Assembly (NCBI GenBank): GCA_007133255.1
Contig: SLMY01000176.1
Location: 1 to 6,044 of the forward strand
Source: Clostridiales bacterium
Lineage (GTDB): Bacteria > Bacillota > Clostridia > Saccharofermentanales > UBA5734
Length of the DNA: 6,044 nucleotides
Reading direction: 5' to 3'
Under the pieces are notes generated by a model. That model had not been told where the DNA came from. It saw nothing but the letters and a program-made list of their open reading frames with translations, and ran no database searches. Made by a program: the position numbers and the translations under genes. Numbering within the stretch: the first letter of the stretch is position 1; each line of letters starts with the position of its first letter. Below, in pieces: positions 4,673-6,044 of the stretch.

Positions 4673-6044
4673 ATGAAAAACATTCATAAGTACACACCCT
4701 ATCCTGTCATGCAGATGCCTGACAGAAAATGGCCATCAAACCAGATCACAAAAGCCCCTGAATGGTGCAGTGTTGACCTGCGCGACGGCAACCAGGCGCT
4801 GGAAATACCGATGAATCTTGACCAGAAACTGAGTTTTTTCCAGAAACTGGTTGACATGGGCTTCAAAACAATTGAAATTGGTTTTCCAGCCGCGTCTGAC
4901 ACTGAATTCGCCTTTACACGTTATCTGATTGAAAACGATCTGGTTCCTGATGATGTGGCGATTCAAGTGCTGACCCAGTCACGCCAGCATATCATTGAGA
5001 AAACATTTGAAGCCTTGAAAGGCGTCAAAAAAGCTGTGGTTCATCTTTATAACTCAACATCCACTCTGCAGCGTGACGTTGTTTTCAAGATGGATCGTGA
5101 GCAATGTACAAATCTGGCGGTTTTCGGCGCCGGCCTGATCAAGGAAATCGCCGCTAAAGACACACACGGTACAGACTTCGCCTTTGAATACAGCCCTGAA
5201 AGTTTTACCGGAACCGAAATGGATTATGCCGTCAGTATCTGTGACGCGGTTTGTGATGTCTGGCAGCCAACTCCAGACAAGAAGGTGATCATCAACCTGC
5301 CGGCTACGGTAGAGATGTCAACCCCTAATGTCTATGCTGACCAGATTGAATATTTCTGCAAGCATACCCGTCACCGCGACGCGATCCAGGTTAGTCTGCA
5401 TCCGCATAATGACCGCGGAACAGCGGTCGCCGCGACAGAGCTTGGACTGCTTGCCGGTGCCGATCGTGTTGAAGGCACCTTGTTCGGCAACGGCGAAAGA
5501 ACCGGGAACGCTGACCTTGTCGCGTTAGCCCTGAACCTGTATTCACAGGGAATCGACCCCGATCTTGATTTCTCAGATATAAATGAGCTAATCGATGTTT
5601 ATGAGAACTCAACCCGGATGCAGGTTCATCCGCGGCATCCCTATGCCGGTGATCTTGTCTATACCGCCTTCTCCGGATCACATCAGGACGCGATCAATAA
5701 AGGCATGGCCGCGATGAAAAACCATCCCGACCACTGGGAAGTACCCTATCTGCCGCTTGACCCGAAAGATGTCGGCCGCAGCTACGATCCCATTATCCGG
5801 ATCAACAGCCAGTCCGGCAAGGGCGGCGTCGCTTATATCCTCGAGCAACAGTACGGCCTGATCCTGCCAAAGCCCGTTCAGCAGGCCTTCAGCCAGATTG
5901 TGACCCGGGTGTCTGACAAACGCAATTCAGACTTGCTGCCAGAAGAAATCCACCAGCTGTTTTTTGATTCTTATGTTGATATCATCAAGCCAATCAAGCT
6001 GATCAGCTACCGTGAAGCCATGGTCGATGACCAGCATGTGGAAA
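4673..6044 (+). CDS. leuA: 2-isopropylmalate synthase, long (type 2) form, 3' end beyond window
   Basis: This enzyme condenses acetyl-CoA with 2-ketoisovalerate to 2-isopropylmalate, the committed step of leucine synthesis, in the cytoplasm. The reading frame is open from the ATG at 4673 to the window end: 457 codons plus one base, starting MKNIHKYTPYPVMQMPDRKW. The N-terminal extension before the TIM barrel, with 'YTPYPVMQMPDRKWPS', marks the yeast/actinobacterial-type LeuA (TIGR00970-like), usually about 550-620 aa. Thus about 100 or more residues are missing. Catalytic and metal-site segments are 'DLRDGNQ' (35-41), 'IEIGFPAASDTEF' (67-79), 'HPHNDRGT' (243-250) and 'EGTLFGNGERTGNAD' (267-281). 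The subdomain region 'HPRHPYAGDLVYTAFSGSH' (319-337) and 'SQSGKGGVAYIL' (379-390) follow. Most of the C-terminal regulatory domain that binds leucine lies outside the window. Control is by the leucine T-box upstream, to which allosteric feedback is likely added. Confidence 0.95.
   Translation, partial: MKNIHKYTPYPVMQMPDRKWPSNQITKAPEWCSVDLRDGNQALEIPMNLDQKLSFFQKLVDMGFKTIEIGFPAASDTEFAFTRYLIENDLVPDDVAIQVLTQSRQHIIEKTFEALKGVKKAVVHLYNSTSTLQRDVVFKMDREQCTNLAVFGAGLIKEIAAKDTHGTDFAFEYSPESFTGTEMDYAVSICDAVCDVWQPTPDKKVIINLPATVEMSTPNVYADQIEYFCKHTRHRDAIQVSLHPHNDRGTAVAATELGLLAGADRVEGTLFGNGERTGNADLVALALNLYSQGIDPDLDFSDINELIDVYENSTRMQVHPRHPYAGDLVYTAFSGSHQDAINKGMAAMKNHPDHWEVPYLPLDPKDVGRSYDPIIRINSQSGKGGVAYILEQQYGLILPKPVQQAFSQIVTRVSDKRNSDLLPEEIHQLFFDSYVDIIKPIKLISYREAMVDDQHVE

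Noticed and set aside
5391..5681. Minus-strand open frame of 96 codons within leuA
   Set aside because: It is a shadow of the well-conserved leuA reading frame. Its composition is Arg-rich and unlike a real protein.
1..6044. CRISPR array, rRNA or tRNA genes
   Set aside because: No regularly spaced repeats and no rRNA- or tRNA-like sequences were seen on either strand.

Overview
The window looks like chromosomal DNA from a Bacillota (Firmicutes) genome, most likely a Clostridia-type or related lineage. Four things suggest this: strong GGAGG-type ribosome binding sites, a complete T-box riboswitch in front of leuA, consensus-like sigma-A promoters, and an integrase-like Xer protein with an 'LNCGM(R)' box. 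Base composition is moderate and similar across all genes. I see no sign of an inserted element carrying its own genes. The exact taxon cannot be read from the sequence.

Layout. (1) Positions 1-515, minus strand: the N-terminal 171 codons of a XerC/XerD-like tyrosine recombinase, cut by the window edge at its first catalytic arginine. (2) 516-829: a divergent regulatory region with two overlapping back-to-back promoters (541-577), a better forward promoter (618-646) and a leader of about 175 nt with a hairpin. (3) 830-1918, plus: aspartate-semialdehyde dehydrogenase of the archaeal/fungal-type subfamily. (4) 1919-2101: an AT-rich spacer with five inverted repeats, some of which could form competing RNA hairpins. 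(5) 2102-3145, plus: an alpha/beta hydrolase of the monoglyceride lipase/lysophospholipase type, overlapping by 26 nt (6) 3120-4103, plus: a LacI-family repressor. (7) 4100-4672: the leuA control region, with a promoter whose -35 box overlaps the lacI-type stop codon, a leucine T-box with CUC specifier, antiterminator and terminator, and a 170-nt spacer holding an imperfect direct repeat. (8) 4673-6044, plus: 2-isopropylmalate synthase of the long (type 2, yeast/actinobacterial-like) class, cut at the right edge after 457 codons.

How it fits together. asd supplies aspartate semialdehyde for lysine, threonine and methionine synthesis. leuA commits 2-ketoisovalerate to leucine and is controlled by uncharged tRNA-Leu. 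The hydrolase and LacI genes form a translationally linked pair between them, and their link to amino-acid synthesis is not evident. Most of the window is recognisable housekeeping content. I do not find a convincing undescribed system. The least explained parts are the inverted-repeat spacer at 1919-2101, the asd leader, and the repeat-bearing insert between the T-box terminator and leuA.
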